A DNA stretch of 62,205 bases, from contig CAKPZJ010000014.1 in NCBI GenBank assembly GCA_934204655.1, forward strand, positions 1 through 62,205. The letters run 5' to 3'. Under the pieces are notes generated by a model. It was given only the letters and a program-made list of their open reading frames with translations. It ran no database searches and was not told where the DNA came from. The position numbers and the translations under genes were made by a program. The stretch comes from an uncultured Prevotella sp. (GTDB lineage Bacteria > Bacteroidota > Bacteroidia > Bacteroidales > Bacteroidaceae). Positions within the stretch are counted from its first letter, which is position 1; each line of letters starts with the position of its first letter. This document shows positions 17,117 to 25,441 of this stretch, one piece after another.

Positions 17117-19384
17117 TTATTTCTTAATTACCTTCTTACCATTCTGGATATATATACCAGCCTTGAGACCTTCGAGGCTATAGCCTACGCACTGCCCATT
17201 CAGGTTATACACGCGGCCATCGGCCTTGACCGTGTCTATGTTCAGGTCGTCTATACCCGTAGTGGTTCCGTCAATAACAGCCCTAAGCGCCTGGGTATCG
17301 GTGCTTGCAGGGACAAGGAAGAAAGCACGGAAAGCCTTCATCGTAGTACCAGCCTTAGCCTTGTAGAACTTGTTGGCCGCGCCAAGGAAAAGCGCATTTT
17401 CTTTTGCTGTAGCCCATACGCTGACATCTGCAGGAGAATAGATACCTATAAACTCTACATCGCCTTTTTCGGAAGAGCCAAAATCCGTTTCATCCTTCAC
17501 GGCAATGGTCGTTACACCTGTGAATGTATAGGTGTTATCCTTAGCTACTTTGCTAACCTTAATCAGACAAGGCACGCCTGCTGTTATACCCGTAGCTTGG
17601 GCAAAGGTCAAAGTGTTGCCACTGACAGACTCTAATGTACGCAGCTCCACATCATCGCCAAACGCAGCTTTGGTCTGGGCATCGGTAAGAGAGAACGGCA
17701 GGCAAAGTGTATTCCATCCTCCATCTGCATAGAGTGTACGCTTCAAGGTTACATTAGCATTTTCTGCTGCCTCTACAACATTGTCCTTATCCTCGTCAAG
17801 TGTAACATCAACAGCAGCTATCTCCTTAACCATCACCTCATCGAGGAAGAAACGGTTATTTACTTTATTCTCATTATTCTTGAATGTTAATGTAAAAGAC
17901 TTTGTACCTGAGATAACAATTTCAAATTCTTCCCATTGCCCTTTACTTGGATTTAAAGAGATAGTTTTAGCTGTATTATTCCCATAAGTCAAAGTTCCAT
18001 CAGAAATAGTAACGATAACAGGTGTAGATTCTTTTTGAGCATTCCACAAACCTGCCTTGAATGTTAATACAGCACTACTACTTATTGCTATTGATGGTGT
18101 TGTAACAGTTGAAGCAGTTTTACCAATTCTTATACAACCAGCGCCCAAAAAAACACTTCCGGTTCTAGTCCAAGCATTATCTAATTTATTTTTGTCCCAT
18201 GGACCTGCAGCAACATTACCTGACCATCCACCATCTCCGTCACACTTATCAAACGACTCATAGAAAGCATAGTCACCCTTATATTCTATAGTATAGCTAA
18301 TCTTGTTAGAGTTGGCATAACCGCCTGTTCCGATAAACTGAGCAGTGATAACTGTCTTCCCATATTTGCTACCCATGGTTACAGCACCGGTGCTTTCATC
18401 TACGGTAGCCACATCTGTATTGCTGCTACTATATTGGATGGAGCCTTTAGCTCCCTCGGTAGTACACGTAGCCTTATAGCCCTCAAAGGCCTCACCGTCT
18501 TTCACGGTAACTGTAGCATTCTCTATCCCTTTAGCAAAAGCAATAGTAGTAGCTATACGCTCGCCCTCTTTATTGACTACAGTATAAGAGGCTGAAGATT
18601 CTTTATACTTCGTAGTTTCTGTTGGAGTAAATGTAGCGGTAATAGTTGCCGTGCCAAACTTGGTATTAGTAAAAGTAAGTTCACCTTCTTTCTTTACGGT
18701 AACAATATCTGGGGCAGAACTACTATATGCGATAGTTCCCGCTGTGGTACATGTTGCAGTGGGAGAGGTAAAACCAACTAATACGCCATCCGTAAATGTG
18801 AATGTCTTCCCATCGAAGTCTACACCAAATGTGGTGGTAGTAGCAATCTTACCAGAGTCTTGCTTCTTGTAGATCTGAACAGCTGTTCCAGAAGTAGAAA
18901 AAAAGAACCCAGAGGTGCCATTATATTGTATTTTCCTTTTTGCAAGTGTGCCATCAAAAAAGAACTTAATATCTGCATTGCCAGTCGATTTGACGAAACT
19001 AATATCTGCGACTTTAGATGCTCCCTTTGAATTATAGACCAAATTTGTATTCGATGTAGAAGACGCTGTCAGGTAATTTCCTGTAGACGACTTCAAATAC
19101 CAACCATTATTAGCAGCCTCTAAGGTTAGTTCATCTATACCATCAACTATAGCTAATACATGAGTATCGGAAATCGTAACGTTAACAGCCTTTCTTCGTT
19201 TAGAATCCGCTTCAGTTCCTAAAGCAACATTTTTAGTAGCACATCCTATCACAATATTATCACCAGCTTTAAGCTCGTCAACAGATGTTACTAACTTGTA
19301 GGTATCACCTACAGCTGCTTTTACCCCCCCCGTACAAATTATTGCAAGGAGAGCCAGCATTAATAATCGTAAATGTTTTGTCAT
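17117..19384 (-). CDS. Large secreted Ig-like multidomain protein with T9SS-like C-terminal tail
   Basis: The 755-residue product has a signal peptide (about 1-23), an N-terminal beta-rich domain (about 25-170, YKLVTSVDELKAGDNIVIG), two or three bacterial Ig-like type 2 repeats (about 180-370; YSSSNTDVATVDESTGAVTM is typical), a jelly-roll-like region opening AFYESFDKCDGDGGWSG (about 375-530) and a C-terminal region with GGWNTLCLPFSL. The tail (VYNLNGQCVGYSLEGLKAGIYIQ, then KKVIKK) resembles type IX secretion sorting domains. It is probably exported to the cell surface; the ligand is unknown. Base composition is more AT-rich than the neighbours. It is followed by the 66-residue gene. Confidence 0.8.
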   Translation of the reverse strand: MTKHLRLLMLALLAIICTGGVKAAVGDTYKLVTSVDELKAGDNIVIGCATKNVALGTEADSKRRKAVNVTISDTHVLAIVDGIDELTLEAANNGWYLKSSTGNYLTASSTSNTNLVYNSKGASKVADISFVKSTGNADIKFFFDGTLAKRKIQYNGTSGFFFSTSGTAVQIYKKQDSGKIATTTTFGVDFDGKTFTFTDGVLVGFTSPTATCTTAGTIAYSSSAPDIVTVKKEGELTFTNTKFGTATITATFTPTETTKYKESSASYTVVNKEGERIATTIAFAKGIENATVTVKDGEAFEGYKATCTTEGAKGSIQYSSSNTDVATVDESTGAVTMGSKYGKTVITAQFIGTGGYANSNKISYTIEYKGDYAFYESFDKCDGDGGWSGNVAAGPWDKNKLDNAWTRTGSVFLGAGCIRIGKTASTVTTPSIAISSSAVLTFKAGLWNAQKESTPVIVTISDGTLTYGNNTAKTISLNPSKGQWEEFEIVISGTKSFTLTFKNNENKVNNRFFLDEVMVKEIAAVDVTLDEDKDNVVEAAENANVTLKRTLYADGGWNTLCLPFSLTDAQTKAAFGDDVELRTLESVSGNTLTFAQATGITAGVPCLIKVSKVAKDNTYTFTGVTTIAVKDETDFGSSEKGDVEFIGIYSPADVSVWATAKENALFLGAANKFYKAKAGTTMKAFRAFFLVPASTDTQALRAVIDGTTTGIDDLNIDTVKADGRVYNLNGQCVGYSLEGLKAGIYIQNGKKVIKK

Positions 19385-19396
19385 AAAATTAATTAT

Positions 19397-19594
19397 TTAA
19401 TAGTTTATATTCCAGATGTTTATTAGAGTTTGCGATATATATGTTAGTATTATATAGTTAATAGGCAGTGGGACGGTGACCGTCCTCAGAGCCATAGTTG
19501 GTTGACGGAGTAAGAAGATGATGAGCACCACAGCCCATAAGCATACTGCAATGGGCAAGGCGATGGTCATTTCTTCATATATTTTAGACTTCAT
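19397..19594 (-). CDS. Possible small membrane protein
   Basis: A 65-residue frame with one or two hydrophobic segments (ALPIAVCLWAVVLIIFLL and INYIILTYISQTLI) ends 12 bases before the secreted Ig-like gene. The open frame runs up to 19654, but a -7 box (19598-19605) lies inside that extension, so a start at 19594 or 19570 (MTIALPIAVC) is more likely. No homologue is recognised. It may simply be the leader of the operon. Confidence 0.35.
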   Translation of the reverse strand: MKSKIYEEMTIALPIAVCLWAVVLIIFLLRQPTMALRTVTVPLPINYIILTYISQTLINIWNINY

Positions 19595-19597
19595 TTG

Positions 19598-19605
19598 CAA
19601 AATTA
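19598..19605 (-). promoter_or_regulatory. Promoter -7 box of the secreted-protein operon
   Basis: The minus strand reads TAATTTTG, about 214 bases upstream of the large secreted protein gene and just before the possible small membrane ORF. Confidence 0.45.
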
Positions 19606-19719
19606 CAGCGGTAATGTTACAAAAAAGCAACACAAACGTTAAAAATGCATCCAACGATAGTTAAATAACACTAAAAACAAACGCCGTGGCGGCTCTGACT
19701 AACAAACTAACGGCCAACC

Positions 19720-19980
19720 ACGGGAAAAGTAAAAAAGTAAGTGGCCCCCAAGCCTCCAATGGGGGATATGAAAAGGCAAGCACTACCAGAGTGGACACCA
19801 TGAGAGAAGAAAAGACCGGTCTCCACGTTTCTAATGACGGCTCCCAGCTGGCTAAAGGCGGCTCCGAGAAACGTAAAGGTCGGTCTCTACGATTAGTATG
19901 ATTACTATCCCTAACATTAGGGAAGTAACCTGTCCAGCGCTTTTTACCCTTTTACCTTTTTACTTTTTTACTTTTCATCC
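19720..19980. repeat. Dispersed GACCG element flanked by AGTAAAAAAGTAA tracts
   Basis: Between 19724-19741 (AAAGTAAAAAAGTAAG) and 19940-19976 (reversed, CTTTTTACC type) lies a clean copy of the short element at about 19822-19890: GACCGGTCTCCACGTTTC at one end and GAAACGTAAAGGTCGGTC at the other, an imperfect terminal inverted repeat. Further on, an 11-bp inverted repeat TATTCTCCGCA (20101-20111) / TGCGGAGAATA (20127-20137) forms a stem-loop. No gene is supported in 19655-20311. Confidence 0.7.
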
Positions 19981-20221
19981 TATAACGGCTATTAATACAC
20001 CTATGCGTATCAGGATGAGGACAATTACCACTCGGACGAGCACGGGAGTAAAGCTATACTCTTCGGCAGCCCGCGCAAGTTTTGCGACGATTATCTGCGC
20101 TATTCTCCGCATATTCACCCCGTTTTTGCGGAGAATAAGGGGTGCGGAGGGGGATAAGGGCCTGGACAGAGAGGACATGGCGGGGCCACGGACAAGGGAT
20201 CCGAAGGTGACGGGAGCCATC

Positions 20222-20306
20222 ATTCCCTCATAAAAGTGTACCGAGGACTTGATTATTCCCTCATAAAAGTGTATATTTGCAGCAATTATTCCCTCATAAA
20301 AGTGTA
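20222..20306 (+). promoter_or_regulatory. Three direct repeats, 33-bp period, around an AAA ATPase promoter
   Basis: ATTCCCTCATAAAAGTGTA occurs without change at 20222-20240, 20255-20273 and 20288-20306. The -7 box TATATTTG (20272-20279) overlaps the end of the second copy, and the third ends 5 bases before the ATG. Spacing of exactly 33 bp is about three helical turns, so bound protein would sit on one face. Most likely an operator array. Confidence 0.8.
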
Positions 20307-20311
20307 TCTGT

Positions 20312-21622
20312 ATGAAGAGAGAGATTTATAACCAACTAAAACAGTGGCAGTTATCGCCTAACAGGAAGCCTCTTATACTCTACGGAGCCCGTCAGGTGGG
20401 CAAGACCTATATCCTCAAAGAGTTTGGGAGCCGTGAATTTGACAACATGGTGTACATTAACTGCTATAAGAACGACATCGTGGCCCAGCTCTTTCAGGGC
20501 GACACGCAGACAGACCGCATCCTTATCGGCCTGTCGGCCCTGGCTCAGCAAGAGATACGGCCAGGGAAAACCCTGGTGTTCTTAGACGAAATCCAGGAGA
20601 TACCCCCTGTGCTGTCATCGCTCAAGTACTTCTGCGAGGACAAGCCCGAGCTACACGTCGTAGTGGCAGGCTCGCTGCTCGGGGTGATGAACATGAAAGG
20701 CGAGTCGTTTCCCGTAGGCAAGGTAGACATCATGCACCTATACCCAATGACTTACGAGGAGTTTCTGGTGGCCAACGGTGAAAATCAGCTTGCCGAACTG
20801 CTACACAGCGACGACAGGGAGCTGACGGACAGCCTGTCGCCTAAATATACGGAATACCTGCGGCAGTATTACTTCGTGGGAGGTATGCCCGAGGCCGTGC
20901 TGCGCTTTACACAGAACTACAACCCCATGGAGGTAAGAGCTATCCAGCAGAACATACTAACGGCCTACGAGGCCGATATAAGCAAGCATACAGGCGAGGA
21001 AACACAACGGGTAAGGATGGTATGGCAGTCGATACCGGCCCAACTGGCCAAGGAGAACAAGAAATTTGTCTATGGGGCCATACGCAAGGGGGCACGGGCG
21101 AAAGACTTCGAGGTGGCTATCCAGTGGCTCATAGACGCTGGACTGGTACACAAGGTAGAACAGGTGAGGGATGCCAAAATTCCGCTCAAATTCTATGCCA
21201 ATATGGACATATTCAAGCTCTACCTGCTGGACGTGGGCCTACTGGGCGCACTGGCCATGGCTCCGCCAGAGCAGATACTCATCGGGGATAACGTATTCAG
21301 CGAGTACAAGGGTGCCCTGACCGAGAACTACGTGCTACAGCAGCTGAAAGTCATCGCCAACCTACCTATTTATTATTACAGTAAGCAGAACTCAACACAG
21401 GAGATAGACTTCATTGTCCAGGCAGGAAGCACGGTTCTGCCCATAGAGGTAAAGGCCGAGGAGAATGTAAAGGCCAAGTCGTTAGCAGCCTTTATTACCC
21501 ACGACTTTGCCTCCTACCACCTTAAAGGAGTACGCTTCAGCATGTTAGGGTACAGAGACCAGGGATGGATGGAGAACGTGCCGCTCTTTGCCGCTAAACC
21601 TTACGTAGAAAGCAAGTTATAA
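20312..21622 (+). CDS. AAA ATPase with C-terminal DUF4143 domain
   Basis: The 436-residue product has an N-terminal AAA_14 ATPase domain with Walker A GARQVGKT (residues 25-32) and Walker B TLVFLDE (about 87-93), a helical middle region, and a C-terminal DUF4143 domain containing a nuclease-like core (EIDFIVQAGSTVLPIEVKAE, about 363-382; D365 and E378xK380 resemble a PD-(D/E)xK site). The family is widespread in Bacteroidetes as orphan genes and has no settled function. No partner gene adjoins. The repeat array covering its promoter suggests tight regulation. A terminator follows at 21674. Confidence 0.88.
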   Translation: MKREIYNQLKQWQLSPNRKPLILYGARQVGKTYILKEFGSREFDNMVYINCYKNDIVAQLFQGDTQTDRILIGLSALAQQEIRPGKTLVFLDEIQEIPPVLSSLKYFCEDKPELHVVVAGSLLGVMNMKGESFPVGKVDIMHLYPMTYEEFLVANGENQLAELLHSDDRELTDSLSPKYTEYLRQYYFVGGMPEAVLRFTQNYNPMEVRAIQQNILTAYEADISKHTGEETQRVRMVWQSIPAQLAKENKKFVYGAIRKGARAKDFEVAIQWLIDAGLVHKVEQVRDAKIPLKFYANMDIFKLYLLDVGLLGALAMAPPEQILIGDNVFSEYKGALTENYVLQQLKVIANLPIYYYSKQNSTQEIDFIVQAGSTVLPIEVKAEENVKAKSLAAFITHDFASYHLKGVRFSMLGYRDQGWMENVPLFAAKPYVESKL

Positions 21623-21673
21623 GGGGGCGGACGAGGGAGGCCACTGCTAAACCCGCGATGACGACAGACTAAA

Positions 21674-21720
21674 AAAGAGCCCTGCAAGGCTACCCGGTGA
21701 GGGTGCTTGCAGGGCTCTTT
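21674..21720. terminator. Bidirectional terminator
   Basis: AAAGAGCCCTGCAAG (21674-21688) pairs with CTTGCAGGGCTCTTT (21706-21720), flanked by A-run and T-run. It separates the converging AAA ATPase and fumarate reductase operon. Confidence 0.9.
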
Positions 21721-21742
21721 AGCAGTATGCTGTGACGACGTG

Positions 21743-22501
21743 TTAGTCGCTGAGCTTGGCGCAGATAAACTCGCGGTTGAGGCGAGCTATGTTAGCGATA
21801 GTCTCGTTCTTAGGACACACGGCCTCGCAGGCGCGGGTGTTGGTACAGTTACCAAATCCGAGTTCATCCATCTTGGCTATCATGGCCTTGGCACGCTTGG
21901 CAGCCTCTGGACGTCCCTGGGGCAGCAGTGCGAGCTGACTTACCTTAGAGCTGACGAAGAGCATAGCCGAGCCGTTCTTGCAGGCAGCCACGCAGGCGCC
22001 GCAGCCGATACAGGTAGCGCAGTCCATAGCCTCGTCGGCAGCCTCCTTAGAGATAAGGATAGCGTTGGCATCCTGGGCCTGACCTGTGCGGACAGAGGTG
22101 TAGCCACCAGCCTGGATAATCTTGTCAAAGGCGCCACGGTCTACCATGCAGTCCTTAATGACGGGGAAGCCGGCAGAACGCCAGGGCTCTACGGTGATAA
22201 CGTCGCCATCGTTGAAACGGCGCATGTAGAGCTGACAGGTGGTAGCGCCACGCTCGGTCTTGCCGTGGGGCACACCGTTGATATAGAGTGAGCACATACC
22301 GCAGATACCCTCGCGGCAGTCGTGATCGAAGACGAAAGGCTCCTGACCAGCCTCGATAAGCTCCTCGTTGAGGATGTCGAGCATCTCAAGGAACGAGGTA
22401 TCGTCGGGGATGTTCTTCATCTCGTGTGTATCGAAATGGCCCTTGTCTTTGGGTCCGTTCTGCTTCCAATACTTTAGTGTGAATGATATATTCTTAGCCA
22501 T
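21743..22501 (-). CDS. frdB: Fumarate reductase/succinate dehydrogenase iron-sulfur subunit
   Basis: Electron-transfer subunit carrying three iron-sulfur clusters between the flavoprotein and the membrane anchor. The 252-residue product shows the 2Fe-2S ligands in CREGICGMC (with a later Cys) and the two ferredoxin-type groups [14 protein letters not shown] and [11 protein letters not shown]. Length matches the family. It is last in the frdCAB order, starting 5 bases after frdA. In Bacteroidales this complex mainly reduces fumarate to succinate as the terminal step of anaerobic electron transport, so Frd is the more likely name. Confidence 0.96.
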   Translation of the reverse strand: MAKNISFTLKYWKQNGPKDKGHFDTHEMKNIPDDTSFLEMLDILNEELIEAGQEPFVFDHDCREGICGMCSLYINGVPHGKTERGATTCQLYMRRFNDGDVITVEPWRSAGFPVIKDCMVDRGAFDKIIQAGGYTSVRTGQAQDANAILISKEAADEAMDCATCIGCGACVAACKNGSAMLFVSSKVSQLALLPQGRPEAAKRAKAMIAKMDELGFGNCTNTRACEAVCPKNETIANIARLNREFICAKLSD

Positions 22502-22506
22502 GATTA

Positions 22507-24489
22507 TTAATTCTTATAGTTACGTGTTTGAACCTTAATTGCCTCGTACTCCAGAGGCTCCTTGATGAGCTCAGGGGCCTTGGTGTCGTCGCCCTGGTAT
22601 TCCCAGCAGCCTACATAGAAGAAGTGCTCGTCGTCGCGCTTAGCCTCGCCCTCCTCGGTCTGATGCTCCTCGCGGAAGTGGCCACCGCAGCTCTCCTCGC
22701 GGTGCAGGGCATCGTAGGCGATAAGCTCGCCCATGAGGATGAAGTCGCGCAGGTGGATGGCCTTGTCGAGCTCGACGTTGAGTCCTTCCTTGGTACCAGG
22801 TATAAAGAGGTTGGTATTGAACTCATCGCGGATGCCTTTGAGCAGCTGCAAACCCTTCTCGAGGCCCTCTTTGGTACGGCCCATGCCCACATGCTCCCAC
22901 ATAATGTGGCCCAGCTCCTTGTGGATAGAGTCGACAGAACGCTTGCCGTGGATGTTCATCAGGCGGTCAATCTCAGCCTGAACGCCCTTCTCTGCTTCAG
23001 CAAACTCGGGCAGGTCGGTAGAGAGACGGGGCCAGAGGTCCTGGTTGGCCAGGTAGTTCTGGATGGTGTAAGGCAGTACGAAGTAACCGTCGGCCAGGCC
23101 CTGCATAAGGGCAGAGGCACCCAGACGGTTGGCACCGTGGTCAGAGAAGTTGCACTCGCCAATGGCAAAGAGACCGGGAACTGTGGTCTGCAGCTCGTAG
23201 TCAACCCAGATACCACCCATGGTGTAGTGGATAGCGGGGAAGATCATCATAGGATTGTAGTACTTCACGCCGTCAATCTCCTTGGCCACTTCACCAGGAT
23301 TAACGTCAGTAATCTCCTCGTACATGTCGAAGAGGTTGCCGTAACGCTGGAGGATAACGTCGATACCGAGGCGGTTGATAGACTCAGAGAAGTCGAGGAA
23401 CACGGCCAGACCAGTGTTGTTAACACCATAGCCCTTGTCGCAACGCTCCTTGGCTGCACGTGAGGCCACGTCGCGCGGAACGAGGTTACCGAAGGCAGGA
23501 TAGCGACGCTCCAAATAGTAGTCGCGGTCTTCCTCGGGTATGTCAGAACCCTTGATTTCGCCAGCCTGCAGCTTCTTGGCGTCTTCAAGCTTCTTGGGCA
23601 CCCAGATACGGCCGTCGTTACGCAGCGACTCAGACATCAGGGTAAGTTTGCTCTGCTTGTCACCGTGAACAGGGATACAGGTGGGGTGAATCTGCACGTA
23701 GCAGGGGTTAGCAAAGTAGGCGCCCTTACGATAGCACTGTACAGCGGCTGTACAGTTGCAGCCCATGGCGTTAGTAGAGAGGAAGTAAGTGTTACCATAA
23801 CCACCGGTGGCTATAACCACGGCGTTGGCAGAGAAGCGCTCGAGCTCGCCGGTAACGAGGTTCTTGGCGATGATACCGCGGGCGTGACCGTCGACGATAA
23901 CAAGGTCTTCCATCTCGTAACGGGTGTAGAGCTTGACGCGGCCCTCGTGTATCTGACGGCTCAGCGAAGAGTAGGCACCCAGCAGAAGCTGCTGGCCGGT
24001 CTGACCCTTAGCGTAGAAGGTACGCGAAACCTGAGCGCCACCAAAAGAGCGGTTGGCCAGCATGCCACCGTACTCGCGGGCGAAAGGAACACCCTGGGCC
24101 ACGCACTGGTCAATGATATTGTTAGACACCTCAGCCAGACGGTAGACGTTGGCCTCGCGGGCGCGGTAGTCGCCACCCTTCACGGTGTCATAGAAAAGAC
24201 GGTATACAGAGTCGCCGTCGTTCTGGTAGTTCTTAGCAGCATTGATACCGCCCTGTGCAGCGATAGAGTGGGCACGGCGCGGAGAGTCCTGGATGCAGAA
24301 GTTGAGCACGTTGAAGCCCATCTCGCCGAGCGAAGCAGCTGCGCTGGCGCCAGCCAGACCAGTACCTACGACGATGATGTCAAGTTTAAGTTTATTCTTG
24401 GGGTTTACCAAGCGCTGATGAGCCTTGTAGTTGGTCCACTTCTCAGCTACGGGACCCTCAGGTATTCTGGAATTTAAAGTCTTAGTCAT
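22507..24489 (-). CDS. frdA: Fumarate reductase/succinate dehydrogenase flavoprotein subunit
   Basis: Catalytic subunit that interconverts fumarate and succinate with covalently bound FAD. The 660-residue product has the dinucleotide-binding [14 protein letters not shown] (about residues 42-55), the FAD-attachment motif HSIAAQGG with His74, and active-site regions further on ([10 protein letters not shown], and RLGASAL near the C-terminal half). It is longer than E. coli FrdA, as expected for the class B-type enzymes that pair with a single five-helix cytochrome b, which is the partner found here. Central gene of frdCAB. Confidence 0.97.
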   Translation of the reverse strand: MTKTLNSRIPEGPVAEKWTNYKAHQRLVNPKNKLKLDIIVVGTGLAGASAAASLGEMGFNVLNFCIQDSPRRAHSIAAQGGINAAKNYQNDGDSVYRLFYDTVKGGDYRAREANVYRLAEVSNNIIDQCVAQGVPFAREYGGMLANRSFGGAQVSRTFYAKGQTGQQLLLGAYSSLSRQIHEGRVKLYTRYEMEDLVIVDGHARGIIAKNLVTGELERFSANAVVIATGGYGNTYFLSTNAMGCNCTAAVQCYRKGAYFANPCYVQIHPTCIPVHGDKQSKLTLMSESLRNDGRIWVPKKLEDAKKLQAGEIKGSDIPEEDRDYYLERRYPAFGNLVPRDVASRAAKERCDKGYGVNNTGLAVFLDFSESINRLGIDVILQRYGNLFDMYEEITDVNPGEVAKEIDGVKYYNPMMIFPAIHYTMGGIWVDYELQTTVPGLFAIGECNFSDHGANRLGASALMQGLADGYFVLPYTIQNYLANQDLWPRLSTDLPEFAEAEKGVQAEIDRLMNIHGKRSVDSIHKELGHIMWEHVGMGRTKEGLEKGLQLLKGIRDEFNTNLFIPGTKEGLNVELDKAIHLRDFILMGELIAYDALHREESCGGHFREEHQTEEGEAKRDDEHFFYVGCWEYQGDDTKAPELIKEPLEYEAIKVQTRNYKN

Positions 24490-24531
24490 AACTTTACTAT
24501 TACTTATTCGGGTTGATACATTAATGATAAC

Positions 24532-25218
24532 TTAGGCAGCGCAGCACAGACTGGGAGCCACGTGGAGGGCAAATGCCAATACCACTACGATGAAGAGCAC
24601 CATCAGAATGGTGGTATAGACCATGCCGATGCACTTCCAGCGGCAGAACCACACCTTGCCGCTGATGCCGAGGGTCTGCATGGCGCTCCAGAAACCGTGA
24701 GTAAGGTGGAACCAGAGGGCTACGAGCCAGATAATGTACAGCACTGCATACAAGGGATTGCTGAAAGTGTCGCAGATGAAAGCGAAGCCGTGTGAGGGCA
24801 GGTGTCCTACCGACATGCCTGTAAGCTCGGCAAACATCATGTTAAACCAGAAGTTGAACAAGTGGAGCAGCAGACCCAGCAAGACGATGATTCCAAGTAC
24901 CAGCATGTTCTGCGAAGCCCACTCTACCTTCTCGGGCTTAGCGGTAACCTCATACCGCGAAGCACCACGCGCACGGCGGTTCTGCGCGGTGAGGATGAAG
25001 GCATAAACGATGTGAATGACGGCCAGGGCAGCCAGACCCACCGTAGCCGCAACGGCATACCAGTGGGCACCGAGCAACTTACAGATAGTGTTGTAGGCCT
25101 CTTCCGAGAAGAGGGCGGCAACGTTCATACAGCAGTGGAACGTCAGGAAGAGAATAAGCGCGATGCCAGTTACCGACATCACCACCTTTCTACCAATAGA
25201 TGAATTGATTAACCACAT
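24532..25218 (-). CDS. frdC: Fumarate reductase/succinate dehydrogenase cytochrome b subunit
   Basis: Diheme membrane anchor of the complex, exchanging electrons with menaquinol. The 228-residue product has five predicted transmembrane helices (about 14-39, 52-77, 98-122, 140-165, 192-216) with His residues in helices suited to heme binding (HCCMN, HIVYAF, HLFNF, HLTHGF). This five-helix single-subunit form is typical of Bacteroidetes, epsilonproteobacteria and Bacillus type complexes. First gene of the operon; frdA begins 42 bases later. A candidate promoter lies about 130 bases upstream. Confidence 0.94.
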   Translation of the reverse strand: MWLINSSIGRKVVMSVTGIALILFLTFHCCMNVAALFSEEAYNTICKLLGAHWYAVAATVGLAALAVIHIVYAFILTAQNRRARGASRYEVTAKPEKVEWASQNMLVLGIIVLLGLLLHLFNFWFNMMFAELTGMSVGHLPSHGFAFICDTFSNPLYAVLYIIWLVALWFHLTHGFWSAMQTLGISGKVWFCRWKCIGMVYTTILMVLFIVVVLAFALHVAPSLCCAA

Positions 25219-25350
25219 AAATGATTGTAATTTAATTATTTGAATTATTTGAATTGTTAATGTCTTCGTCTACTATCGGTGGCCATGTCACTACCCGCCT
25301 ATCAGTACGCTCCTAATATATATAAGGTATCGGCAAGGCCACACAGCATG

Positions 25351-25358
25351 CAAAAATA
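25351..25358 (-). promoter_or_regulatory. Candidate frd operon -7 box
   Basis: The minus strand reads TATTTTTG, leaving a leader of about 125 bases before frdC. It is divergent from the mnmG promoter. Confidence 0.45.
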
Positions 25359-25413
25359 CTATATTTTAGTGATAATTCAAAGCAAAACCGTCAAAAATTT
25401 GGATTTAATTTCT

Positions 25414-25421
25414 TACTTTTG
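25414..25421 (+). promoter_or_regulatory. mnmG promoter -7 box
   Basis: TACTTTTG, 20 bases before the mnmG ATG. Confidence 0.6.
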
Positions 25422-25441
25422 CCGAAAATACTGTAACCAAT

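Noticed and set aside
20312..21622. AAA/DUF4143 gene as part of a multi-gene defence system
   Set aside because: It stands alone between repeats and a terminator; no partner gene adjoins, so only the operator array is reported as unusual.
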